Shown: positions 37,529 through 47,892 of the stretch, piece by piece
Numbering within the stretch: position 1 is the first letter of the stretch
Layout: every line of letters begins with the position of its first letter
Source of the DNA: Dryomyza anilis
Lineage: Eukaryota > Arthropoda > Insecta > Diptera > Dryomyzidae
Direction of reading: 5' to 3'
DNA length: 64,000 bases
Assembly (NCBI GenBank): GCA_951804985.1
Contig: OX638133.1
Coordinates: forward strand, 71,430,367-71,494,366
The notes under the pieces: generated by a model
What the model was told of the DNA's origin: nothing
What the model saw: only the letters and a program-made list of their open reading frames with translations
Database searches by the model: none
Program-made: the position numbers and the translations under genes

Positions 37529-38146
37529 ATGAAAACCGCTTTCATCGTTTTCGCCTGTTCGCTGGCACTCGCCGCCGCACGTCCCGAGGCTCCACTCACA
37601 CGTTATGGTCCACCTGCGGCGCCACAAGAAAAATACGGACCGCCCCCAACAGCACCACCAGCACCACAAAAGGAATACGGTGCACCACCAGCACAGCCCC
37701 TACCTGTTTATGGACCACCTGCGCAATTCTATGGACCACCTCAACCCGAGACCATTATCACCAAAAACGTCTACGTACATGTGCCACCAACAGAGCCTGA
37801 GGCTTACCCACCAGCAGCGCCCATCCAGACGGCTGTTCCCAAGAAGCATTACAAGATCATCTTCATTAAGGCACCAAATCCACCAACCCCCATCCGTCAA
37901 GTGGTGCCCCCACCAGTGCAGGACGAACACAAGACCCTCGTCTATGTGTTGGTGAAGAAACCCGAAGAACAGTTGCCCTTGGTGTTGCCATCGCCCGCAC
38001 CTACTGAGCCCAGCAAACCTGAGGTTTACTTCATCAAGTACAAGCAGCAGCCAAAACCCGCGCTTCAATATGGCCCACCCGCCGCAGCACCAGCAGCGCC
38101 CTCTTCTGAGTATGGCCCACCACCACCACAGACCGAAAACTTTTAG
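37529..38146 (+). CDS. Tweedle-family (DUF243) cuticle protein
   Basis: A 205-residue secreted protein in a single exon. Residues 1-17 form a signal peptide ending SLALAAA, before RPEAP. The DUF243/Tweedle core is present as four blocks: [11 protein letters not shown] (about 79-89), [15 protein letters not shown] (105-119), [15 protein letters not shown] (134-148) and [12 protein letters not shown] (163-174). YGPP motifs flank the core at 26, 36, 61, 68, 181 and 195. Tweedle proteins are insect-specific cuticle components that shape the body and are thought to bind chitin. The start codon follows caaataaa, a good fly context. Unlike many cuticle genes there is no intron in the signal peptide. 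A TATA box precedes it and AATAAA follows. The specific paralogue cannot be named. Confidence 0.95.
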   Translation: MKTAFIVFACSLALAAARPEAPLTRYGPPAAPQEKYGPPPTAPPAPQKEYGAPPAQPLPVYGPPAQFYGPPQPETIITKNVYVHVPPTEPEAYPPAAPIQTAVPKKHYKIIFIKAPNPPTPIRQVVPPPVQDEHKTLVYVLVKKPEEQLPLVLPSPAPTEPSKPEVYFIKYKQQPKPALQYGPPAAAPAAPSSEYGPPPPQTENF

Positions 38147-38364
38147 ATTAAAGTTTGTGAAGACATTTTAAGTGGTACCATTTGGGGAATATGTTGTTGA
38201 TAAACTATTTCCTGCGGTTGCCACTTGTTCCTGTGCGACATCATCTCATCTGTAGTTTGTTGTGTAAATATTTTCATTGTTTTCTTTGTAAATTAGTACA
38301 ATTTACCAAATATTTTATAATTACATTTTTGTTTAACTTACACATATTGTTTTTAAGCCGAGTT

Positions 38365-38370
38365 AATAAA
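38365..38370 (+). terminator. Poly(A) signal of the Tweedle gene
   Basis: AATAAA about 220 bases after the TAG stop, in an AT-rich 3' UTR. Confidence 0.7.
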
Positions 38371-38399
38371 CGACACATATTAAATTATGATATAGAAAA

Positions 38400-39049
38400 A
38401 TAACCAATGAGTATTATTGATTGTAAAGATATGTCGAAACTATATCATTATAAGCCCACATTAACGTTTTCGATTATTTATAATAATACGAAAATGATAT
38501 GGTTTTCAATAAATTTCAACACATCGCATTCCACAAGTTCCACAAAAACAAACGAAAAACAAACGAAACAAAACAAAAACACAGAAAAAACGAATGCCAA
38601 CTTTGAAGTACGACTTTCAGGGTTTCTACTATGAGTAATCGGGATAAGTTACCTTAATGAGTATATAAATGATGCTTAATAGATACCTTTTGCGTTTCCT
38701 GGAAAACGATAACTTTTCATATTTTGCTATAAGTGTGTTGCAGGGAAAATTAGACTGGCCCTTATTTGAAAAGTTGCTTCCGGCTTATTTCGAGAGGAAA
38801 CTGGAAAACCAAATCCAGACAATATCAGCTCAATCAAAGTATTTTTGAGCTATCCCTGGCCCTTCAAAGTTTTGAAATTTTGATATTATTGACAACCTTG
38901 TGCATAAATGATTCACCCTAAAACAAAATAATTTTATTTTCTAAAAAGATACATCTATTAACTTTCTATAATGTCCAAAATCGGAGTAAAAACAACGAAT
39001 ATATTGTTGGCTAAATCAGTCTCTCTGATGCCTTTTTTAAATAAAAAAA
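38400..39049. other. Intergenic, no feature
   Basis: No terminal repeats or convincing ORF; a 75-codon ORF at 38407-38634 ends in an A/C-rich tract and looks like chance. Confidence 0.4.
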
Positions 39050-39860
39050 AAAATGTCATTGAAAAATTTTAGAGGCAATTTAAATTTTTCCAATGTTATT
39101 TCTTCAAAATTTAAATAAGTCATCCAGGAAATTGGTTAAACCTCTTAAAAGAGACTTGAATTTTTAAAATCCACCGTTTCATTACCGACATATTTGAATC
39201 CGTATTTAAGGAAATTTTTTATAAATACTGTTACGAAAAGATGTAATTTATCTCATTGTACAAGCAATTAATAAGATTAAATGAGACGCAAGACAATTCA
39301 GCGTACTGAAGCAATATGCTAGAAAGAGACGGAAGATCATTCAGGGCACTGAGGCAAGGTACGAGAAAGAAATAAAAGATCAGCGCGTAACACATGAGTG
39401 CGAACGAGGTGCAAATAGCATGTAACATTCACGAGATTGTATGTTGTATATAAGGGCGCCGCATCTGAGACGCAGCACTTCAGTAGTAATTGGAAAGTGG
39501 TCGAGTGCATCTCGTGTGTGATCAATGTCATGATAAATTGTACGAACTTGTAGGACAGTTTTTCGTAGACTGAATTTTCGTAACAATACGTTATTTTGAA
39601 TTGCTCTAACATTTTTCTAAGGTTTGTTTTTTTTAAATCCACGGAAGTCATCAAGGAAATTTATTTAGTCTCTTAGAAGAGCATTTAATGTTTAAAATCC
39701 GCTTTTATGAAATTTCATTTAATGCGATACTTTCAAATGGACACAAAATTTTTTAAGTATATTTTATTAAAAATCCAAGACAGTCATCAAAAAGATATAT
39801 TTAGGTTTCAGTAAAACTTTATTGTTTTTAAATCGATCGGTTCGTGATCGATTTATTTGA
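39050..39860. repeat. Decayed tandem repeat split by a solo LTR
   Basis: Units with gtcatc(c/a)aggaaatt then ctctta(a/g)aagag then tttaaaatcc occur at 39118 and 39646, with a weaker unit at 39781. Without the LTR the first two lie about 167 bp apart. Confidence 0.55.
39229..39585. mobile_element. Solo LTR of a retrotransposon
   Basis: A 357-bp element beginning tgttacgaaaa and ending ttttcgtaaca (TG...CA with an 11-bp inverted match), flanked by the direct repeat atac (39225-39228, 39586-39589). It contains a TATA box (tatataag, 39447-39454) and an initiator-like ttcagtag about 35 bp on, as expected for a + strand LTR promoter. A 4-bp duplication suits the Ty3/gypsy group. No internal retroelement sequence is left, so it arose by LTR-LTR recombination. 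Confidence 0.88.
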
Positions 39861-40403
39861 ATCTGCGTTTTAACTACGTTTAGGAGTTTTTTTTTATCAA
39901 AAATGTTGTCAAAAATACAAAAGAAAATTCTTTGATTGAGTTAACATTTTGTCTGTATTTTGTCATAGTGAACAATTTTCATTTTAATTGTGGCAAACAT
40001 CTTGTAACTATATTCATATACATATACTATGTATGTAATATTTAAAAATACTGAGAGTTTAGATACAATTTTATTTATATTTATGAGATGTTTGAATATT
40101 TGCTAAAAGTGTTTTCCGAATTTGTCGCAAGTTTGAAATATGTTTATTTCAAATACTATTAAAACCCATCAAACAAAGCGATATTCTAATGATTTCGATA
40201 CGATTTCGTTACGAAAACGATAGGGTTTTCGATAAAAATGAAGATATCTAGAATGATATCAATGTTTTTGTCGTTATAGATATCAAGATGATATCGTAAA
40301 TAGTTTATTTACGATAAACAAATTTTATTTGTTTAGACAAAAATATATTTTTTGACGAAAATTCTAATATTCAATTATACTTTTAGTTTCACATATATCA
40401 AAA

Positions 40404-40634
40404 ATGTATCATAGTTTTATCGAATTAAAATATTATCGCCAAGGCAGAGAGTATACATTTGATATAGAGTTTCCTTCCGAGTTTGCTGGCGTCGCTGCCG
40501 AAAACATTGGTTATGTCGAATTGGAATTTTACAGATTGAAGTTAACAGAGGAAAACAGTGCACAAAACTGGATCTGTCCGCGGATAATTTGCAATCAAAC
40601 TTACCAAGATATATTGCAATCCAACGCCTTATAA
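40404..40634 (+). CDS. Orphan 76-codon ORF, uncertain
   Basis: Encodes a mixed, soluble-looking peptide (MYHSFIELKYYRQGREYTF at the start, then acidic stretches around GYVELEFYRLKLTEEN and two Cys near the end). Codon and base composition are richer in G and C than the flanks and the amino acids look protein-like. I recognise no family. It could be a small gene, a lone exon or a gene remnant. No clear promoter, splice sites or poly(A) signal settle this. It ends about 75 bp before the CTACACC element. Confidence 0.35.
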   Translation: MYHSFIELKYYRQGREYTFDIEFPSEFAGVAAENIGYVELEFYRLKLTEENSAQNWICPRIICNQTYQDILQSNAL

Positions 40635-40707
40635 ATTTTAATGATTTTTCTGTCCAAAAATGTGGCAGAAAACATCAGAATATTGATTTGAAAATGTGTC
40701 TGTTGAC

Positions 40708-42425
40708 AACATGGGGCGGTTTTTTATAGTCGGTCGGGCCCGACTATGGAATACCCTACACTTTTGGTGGGGATATTAATGTGGGATATTTAATTGCATA
40801 CCTTAATTTTAAAGATTTTAATTAAGTATGCTGAACCTCCCCACCCTCAAAATATTATTCACATATCAGAAATTTACGTCTTATTTCCCCATAAATTAAA
40901 AAATGTATATAAAAGTATAACAACCCAGCAAACACTGAAGCTCATATATGAGCGTATTTCAATCTTTTTCCTGAGCCTGAGCGCGCAAGCTTTCATTCAG
41001 AAATGAGTCTAGAAACAAATGCGTTTCGAGCAAAATGCGTCATTCAAGTGAGATCATTTGAATAGAATCTATTTACAATCTCAAATTTAAACCTAAAAAA
41101 CATCTTCAACTGGAGCCTAAATGCAATCTCAAAAGCATCTCGATAGAGGATCTTGGAAGATTATGATCATGAGCATAAACTGCCTCAAAAAAGTATTTAA
41201 AACGATTCATTAATGAATATTAATAACATTTTAAATGGGCCAACAAATATATTACTTTTTTAAAATTATTAAATACAGAACTATGGGATAATTAATATAA
41301 ATACTAAATATAAAAATAATTAACTTTGAAGAACTCATTGCAGGCGTCTTTCTATGCTCCGACATGGCCTCATTTCGATGCAACCAGAAATGCCGCCGAC
41401 TCACAGCCCCAACTGCCATTGAAACAGCGAAAATATCGTTTCAGTATATGGCTGTACTGCTAATGAGAGTCATTTTTCTTGAACTTGATTTTTGGTGTGC
41501 TGTAAAAGATGAGTGTTGGGGAATATTTTAAGTTCCTTGAGAAATAATTGATCAATTTTACTCACATTTTGTTATGCTGCGAGGACAAAGTGTTCTGCAC
41601 AAGCAGATTTATGTCTGCTTAATAGATGAAACGCGCGCACCGTGTGAACAAATCGAGCCAATTTTGTGGCAATTATAATTTAATATTGAAAAAATTGTGT
41701 TCTTTATGTAAAAAAAACTTCAAACAATTGTACTAAAATATTTGTCAAATAAAATCACAACATTTAAGATATAGATTCAAAATAGATTCAAGGAACATGA
41801 GCCTGAGCGTAACTTGAACCCTGGCGTTTGCTGGGAAACTAATAAAAAAAAAAAACAGAAACATATAATTTTGCGGACAACGTCTATATTTAAAATTTTG
41901 AAAGGCTAATAATTCATAGATTTGATTTTAATAATTTACGAATCAAATTTTCACTATGAAAACCCGGGAAATAATGAAAAAAAAGTGGGCGGATCACGCC
42001 CATTTTTGGACAACATATTTTTAGGTGAATTATAACAATACGTTTTAAATTTTATACCTATATCTTGAATACTTTTGGAGTTATTAGTTCCTAAAGAGTT
42101 ATATAAAAGTGACTTGTATGGGAGGTGGGCGTGTCCGTTGACCGATTTGGCTCATTTTCAAACTCAGTTCCTACTTTTGGCTAATATATAATAATACGAA
42201 ATTTTATCGCATTCTGATCAGTATTTCTCAAGTTATTCTGTATTCGGACAGCAAGACAGTAGACGGACAGACATACAGACAGACTGACATAGCTAAACGG
42301 ACTCGGGTAGTGATGCTGATCAAGAATATATATACTTTTCCATACCGGACACGCCTCCTAAGGGGCGTTACAATATATGCACAAAGTTAATATACCCTGT
42401 ACCTCATAGGTGTAGGTTATAAAAA
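40708..42425 (+). mobile_element. CTACACC element, copy A, interrupted
   Basis: It starts with ggggcgg and the near-palindrome agtcggtcgggcccgact, then ataccctacac. It ends with the inverted partner, cataggtgtaggttat. Inside are gtgggcggatcacgccca, ggaggtgggcgtgtccg, a gacagacggacagac-type tract and gatgctgatcaagaatatat. The same landmarks occur in copies B (50828-51600, opposite strand) and C (57970-58600, opposite strand). A 912-bp element (40924-41835) interrupts it. There is no transposase, so it is non-autonomous. Confidence 0.88.
40924..41835. mobile_element. Insertion with cccagcaaac termini
   Basis: Bounded by cccagcaaacac and its near complement gcgtttgctggg. It is absent from the matching place in copy B of the host element, which proves insertion. 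It is 912 bp, AT-rich and non-coding, with repeated gagcctgagcg-like words near both ends (40972 and 41801). The target duplication is not clear because the site is A-rich. Confidence 0.82.
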
Positions 42426-43876
42426 CGCATAAGAAAATCAATATCGGATTAAATAAGTGAAAATCATTTCATATTTTAAAATTTCCGAGTAGGCTTTGGA
42501 AAATAAGTTTTTGCAATTGATAATTTAAATATAAAAACATATAGTAGGGTTTGCAATTCGTTGAATAATATTGTTGTGGTTATTCGTAATACCAAATAAG
42601 TCATCAACATTTTGTATGCGAAGTTGAAAGCGCTTGTTAGTGTGTTTTATTTACGTCTTTAAAAAAAAAAACAAAGAATTATAAGAAAACAATATAATGA
42701 CTAATAATATTTTGGGGAAAATAATTTCAACACGCAGAGATAAAATTTGACCAATATTGTTTTTATTCGATAGACAAAAATCTATAAACTATAAGATATT
42801 TTTAATAATTTTAATCAATGAATTTAAAAAAATCACGTGCTGTGTTCTATAGATCAGAAATTGTTTTTATAATACCTTTCATACAAACCATTAACATTAA
42901 ATATTGAGAATGACATATAATGCAGATAACTCTATAAAACTGCTGTAAATAAATCGATAAAATTGTCGATTTCAAAATTATTATAACGTCAACAAAAAGT
43001 TATAGAATTTAAAATGAAAACTACGTCATTCAGACGTCAAATCGACGATAACAGCTGACAATTTAAACCACAAAAAAATATGGAAGAAACCACTTATTGC
43101 TGATAGTTTAAGTTTTTACTCGCATTTTCAGTATAAAGGTATTTTAATCTGGATTAATGTAAGCCTTTTTCAGAAAAAATTGAAGTTTACTTTATAGTGC
43201 TGGGTCACTCAAATAAGCTCCATAAAAAAACGGAAAGTGACGAAAATCGTAAAAATTATGACGGGGGTTAATTCAAAAAATAATTGTCACACGATGTTGA
43301 ATATAGGAATAAAAATATGAAAATATACAAACTGACCTCAAAGTAACGTTGTACCTCCTAAAAATCAAAAAACTGAATTTTTAAAAACTAAATGTTTTGG
43401 AATTGAGCGGCCAAAATATTATTTTTCTTTACTGATTTTCTTTTAACCCTTCAATTAGTGACAGTTCTGATGTCGAAAAGGTCTCTGCGGATATATAAAT
43501 CGTTGGGTTAAGTCTATATTTTCGATGTCATTTGAACGATTTAAATCAATAGTCGTTCCAAAATTGTAACAAAATTTAAACTAAATCCCCTTAAAGTAAT
43601 TTGAAAATTGTATTTCTAGACAATACGTTGAACTGATTTTGTCGTTATTAACATTTAACAATTTCATTTTTTATTGCATCTTTGTGTTTATTTCAAACGT
43701 ATAACAGTTATGAGAGAACTTACTCTCTTTTTATTTTTTACGCTCTTTCGCGCTCACTAATCAGCTGTAGATTTGCAGTTATTATTATTTTTATCTAATC
43801 AACACATTTATTTGTTCAACACCAGCCAACTACATGGATCTTCGACATCGATAGAACGAACTACAGAGTTTTTGTG
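42426..43876. other. Upstream region of Strica
   Basis: No ORF or terminal repeat. The last 150 bases before the initiator are less AT-rich and include cagctg near 43763. Confidence 0.4.
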
Positions 43877-43911
43877 TCAGTAACACGGCGAGAGTCCGGC
43901 GCAACGGTTGT
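43877..43911 (+). promoter_or_regulatory. Strica: Inr + DPE core promoter of Strica
   Basis: TCAGTA at 43877-43882 (A = +1 at 43879) and GGTTGT at 43906-43911, exactly +28 to +33, matching the Drosophila DPE consensus RGWYVT. I see no TATA box upstream. The implied 5' UTR is 124 nt and contains no intron. Confidence 0.72.
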
Positions 43912-44002
43912 TTTTTTTTATTTCTAAGAAAAGTGTAGCGAAACAAAAAAATAAATACTAATTTAACCACAAATAATAAAGCAACAACAAAACAGAACAA
44001 AC

Positions 44003-45401
44003 ATGTTCTGGAAGAAATCAAAGCCACCCAAAGAGTCGCAGTCGACGTCGATCGTACGTCAAGATTCGCGCACAACCGTCACCACGGCAACGGCGCAATC
44101 GGAAACGACCTCGACTTCGGTGCAGAATGCCACCGTTTTCAGTGACAAGACGGTGAACTACCGCACAACGACACAAACGATAACGCATCAGCAGCAGGCG
44201 CGCGTCACCGAAATCGTGAAGCGCTACACACCGACACCCGAAGAGTTGGCCGAAATGATGGCGAATCTGACACAAAATGAAACGAGTACAAAAACCACTA
44301 AAAAGAAGCCAACGGCTTTGCCCGCAATCGAGTACAAATCCATTGATAACAGCAACAACATTCACAATAACAAAAACAATTCACCTTTATCACCGCTAGT
44401 CTACAACTATGACTCACCACGCGCCTCGGCCAGCGGAAATGGAAATGCGCGTTATTCACCTACCGCACCGACGATCGCAAAAATACAAAAGACCTATGTC
44501 ACACAAAATGACGGCCGGACTGTGACGTCACAGGTGCAGCAGCAACGCATCAAAATGGATGCCAGATCTTTTAATTTGTCATCGCCGAATTCACCACTCA
44601 CCAATAGACGTTTGATGCCAGCTGCCGGCGCGTCTACCACCACGACAACAACTACAACTCGTTTGCCCGCCACCTCATTAACGGCAAATATTAACACAGG
44701 CAGTAGCGGCGGTACAGCCTATGTATCGCCCTATTTGAATCGTTCGTTATATACACCACCTCAGGCACCAACAACAAAACTAACTACCACAAAACCATTA
44801 GCGACATCGAACACAAAATCACTAGCACCTTCTTCAATAAAACCACCAGCACCACCAACAACTAGGACCACCATAACATCAACCACCATAGGTCCAAAGA
44901 GCTCTACAAATAATGCTAGTCTCAGAAATACATGGCTAACAACACCGTCTAGCTCAGCAGCGCCAAGCACAACTTTCAATAGCAACTTCAAGAGTTCTAT
45001 GGCAACACCGTCATTTTCCTCCGCCACAAAAACCAATGCAACTGGTAACAACATCAAAAGTTCGGTGTACGGATCCAACCCACCCTATAAATCAATCTAT
45101 AATACGAACAAATTACCTGCCAATAAAACCAATGACAATATATCGTCTCTGCCGAACAATACACCGTTCTCATTCTCATCGCCAACTCAAACTGCTGTGG
45201 CGCCCAAAAAGCGTTCAAAATTAAAACCCGGTTACGCGTACGTCTTCAATAATGAGGAATTCGACAATCCGAATAATGAGTATCGTGTCGGCAGTTCGGA
45301 GGATGTAAAAAATTTGAAGAAAACATTTGGAAAATTCAAAATCAATGTGAATCTCATCGAGAATGCGACGCTGAAAGAAATCGATCGATTAGTGAAGAAA
45401 T
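44003..45401 (+). CDS. Strica: Strica (Dream) caspase, exon 1 of 4
   Basis: Encodes residues 1-466 of a 625-residue long-prodomain caspase. Residues 1 to about 405 are a low-complexity prodomain dominated by Ser, Thr, Asn and Pro, including a run of eight Thr; there is no CARD or death-effector domain. This is the hallmark of Strica ('serine/threonine-rich caspase'). The p20 domain begins at about 408 with GYAYVFNNEEF, and Arg428 matches the S1-pocket Arg of caspases. The start ATG follows a DPE promoter and an A-rich leader (gaacaaacATG). The exon ends in phase 1 (t|gtgagt). An 11.9-kb intron follows, holding a lectin gene and many transposons. Drosophila Strica, as I recall it, is shorter (about 527 residues), so this prodomain looks expanded. 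Confidence 0.92.
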
Positions 45402-45469
45402 GTGAGTATTAAAAATTATTTTTTATATATTATACAATATTATTCAATAGAGTATTATTTTTACATACT

Positions 45470-45900
45470 TTGTTTACGTTTCCCATTTTTCCCGAGTAAC
45501 GGTTTCCCACTTTACCCAATATCGCAATTTAAACATACTTAGCACCATTTAATTAATGTTAAATTATGCAAAACCCGTTCGTATTTCAATAGATATATTT
45601 CAATATGCTATCATTTCAAACATGTCATCTTAATTAAAAACGATCAAAATTGTTAAGTATTTTTTATACCAAACACCAGCACTCTAAAAAAACTTCCAAA
45701 AACATTTTTTTTCACTTCTTCTCGAAATGCAATAAAAATATATTAATTTGATTATAACCATGGATGAAAATGTTGATGCCATATTAAGAAGTACTTGCCA
45801 ATTGTTTTTATTTTTCGAAGTACAAAACATGTCCACAAATTGCAATTTCCCACATTACCTCATGTCCCACTTTACCTAAGGCTGCCTTACTTTTAAAAGC
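45470..45900. repeat. Dispersed repeat with tttcccactttaccc blocks
   Basis: cgtttcccattttt, then gtttcccactttacccaata and gcaatttaaacatacttagc, nearly repeated at 63810-63858. A further tgtcccactttaccta block near 45871 resembles (in reverse) ggggtaaagtgggaca at 63198. The ends are not defined. Confidence 0.6.
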
Positions 45901-46379
45901 AATAGCCGAGTATGGCTGTTCCATCAACAAATTTTGAGAAATTACATTAAGTTAACTACTTACTGTGGGTTTAAACGAAGCAATAATCGCTTTATTTGTA
46001 CAAAAAGAACGTTACGTTTTAGTGAAAGTACATTGAGAGGTAAACGAAGATCAGGTTATTTTATTTCTAGTTTTGTAGTCCAAGTTTAAACTTAGTTAAA
46101 ACTTTTTCACATTTTTAAAACGTCTATTTTTCCTGATTAAATTGGTCGAATGTCGTTAAATAAATGTTAATGTAATGTCATTTTAAATATTTATGACATT
46201 TTTACTATAGATTAAATGGGATTTGGTTTAAACTAAGTTTAAATTGAAGATGTGACTGAACAACTGGATCTAAGTACATCAGCATATTTTTTGTATATAA
46301 TTTTTAATAATTTCATATTTTTCTATAATAATTTATTAAATTATTTCGATTTATTTTTATTTGTAAATTAAATATTTTA

Positions 46380-46782
46380 GGGCCAGTTCTCTTCTATTTA
46401 AATTAAACGGCGTTTAAAGTTGTTAGCAGTTTTTCAGTGATAGTTTAAAATGAACACAGACCAAGACAATACATATGGCACCACAGGCTAATGACTAATA
46501 ATTCTCTCGGTTTTGACTGCAGATAAATTTCATTTAAAATTAAATAAATAAAAAGTGCACGTGAGAGTTTATTTTTAATACTTAGTATGCAAAAATTAAT
46601 AATAATTTATGAAACAACGCAGCGACTGAAAATAGTGAATGTGAGAAAATTTCATGTCAAAAACATTGAACAGCATCGGTTTAAGTTTAAACGACGTTTG
46701 AAGGTCACTGATAGAAACGATTCTAATTTTAAACGAAGTTTAAACCACAAACTAAGTTTAACTTGTACTGAAAACCTGGCCC
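46380..46782. mobile_element. GGGCCAG MITE with TTA duplication
   Basis: The termini are gggccagttctc and, in reverse, gggccaggttttc, flanked by TTA (46377-46379 and 46783-46785); 403 bp. Subterminal parts are full of gtttaaac-like palindromes (ttaaacggcgtttaaa, gtttaaacgacgtt). The terminus and the 3-bp TTA fit PIF/Harbinger-type MITEs. A 103-codon ORF across it is not conserved-looking. Confidence 0.8.
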
Positions 46783-46785
46783 TTA

Positions 46786-47892
46786 GTGAGAAATTTCAAA
46801 TTATTTTGAAATTAGATACATTTATCTTCTTAGGGGCATTTCACAATATCCAGTTAAGTGTCTCAATTGCACATATTCCATTGGTAACTGTTAGTTAGTG
46901 CCTAACCGAATCGAAATCGAAACCTTAGTAAAAATTGTTCTTTGTATATAGAAAACATTTTATTTCATAGTCAATATTTTACTCTTTATTAATATTCACG
47001 TTGAGTATTTTACATTTTAGTGAATATTTTACTGTTTAGAGATAAAATTTTAATATATTTTACTTTATACAGACATTTTTACTTTTTAATAAATATGTTA
47101 AATTTGAATTTAAATCGTTAAATAATAAACCTTAATAGTTTAATATTTTTATAGATCTAAAAGGTTTTAAACATTTTTGAATGTCCTTTATTGCAAATGT
47201 TGAAATGTGTACCATAAATATTTTATATCAGGCGAATAATAAAATTACGAAGAAGTATTTCGTTAATTGCCGCATTGATTATTTTGAGTGTAGTTTATGA
47301 TAAATAAAATAGTATATCCACTAAATTGTTTGTATGTAAAAGAACTATGCCAAACCAGGTATATTTTCTTTAAATTTTGCTAATTATGTGATGTACGTGA
47401 ACCTTATCTTATCTTTAGAAGTGTTTGGATAGCTTAGCACGTTCATTGTAAGTAAATAATGTATAATATGTTAAATTTGAACTGTCGACAACTAGGAAAA
47501 GACAGTTCAAATACAGTGGAAACTAGAAAATATAATAACAAAAAATAATAATAAAATGTACCTACTTTTTTAAAATAATTTTTTACTCTTTTATAAATTT
47601 ATTGCAGTATATAATAAAAACAACTTTTGAAATATAAAAGATATTTAATTGTTTACTGTAAAATGTTTACTGATCGATTATTATCAGATATCCAGTACAC
47701 ACGCCCCGACTTCGTGGTTAGAATAACTCGCATATTTGCGACAATAATTACTGTCTCGGACCATTTTTTTGATTACTCTATAAAATTCGCTTTAAATTCT
47801 GAATGTTCGTAATTTTCATTTCTACAATTAACATAAATATGCTAAAATAGAAAAAATGAATGAATATTTAAAAAAAAAGTTTAATATTATTA
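46786..47892. other. Intronic AT-rich sequence, no feature
   Basis: I see no ORF or repeat boundary in this part of Strica intron 1. Confidence 0.4.

Noticed and set aside
37605..38068. ORFs in other frames and on the opposite strand of the Tweedle gene
   Set aside because: They are shadows of the proline-rich Tweedle coding sequence.
44018..45224. Several ORFs overlapping Strica exon 1
   Set aside because: They are shadows of the Thr/Ser-rich prodomain on the other strand or frame.
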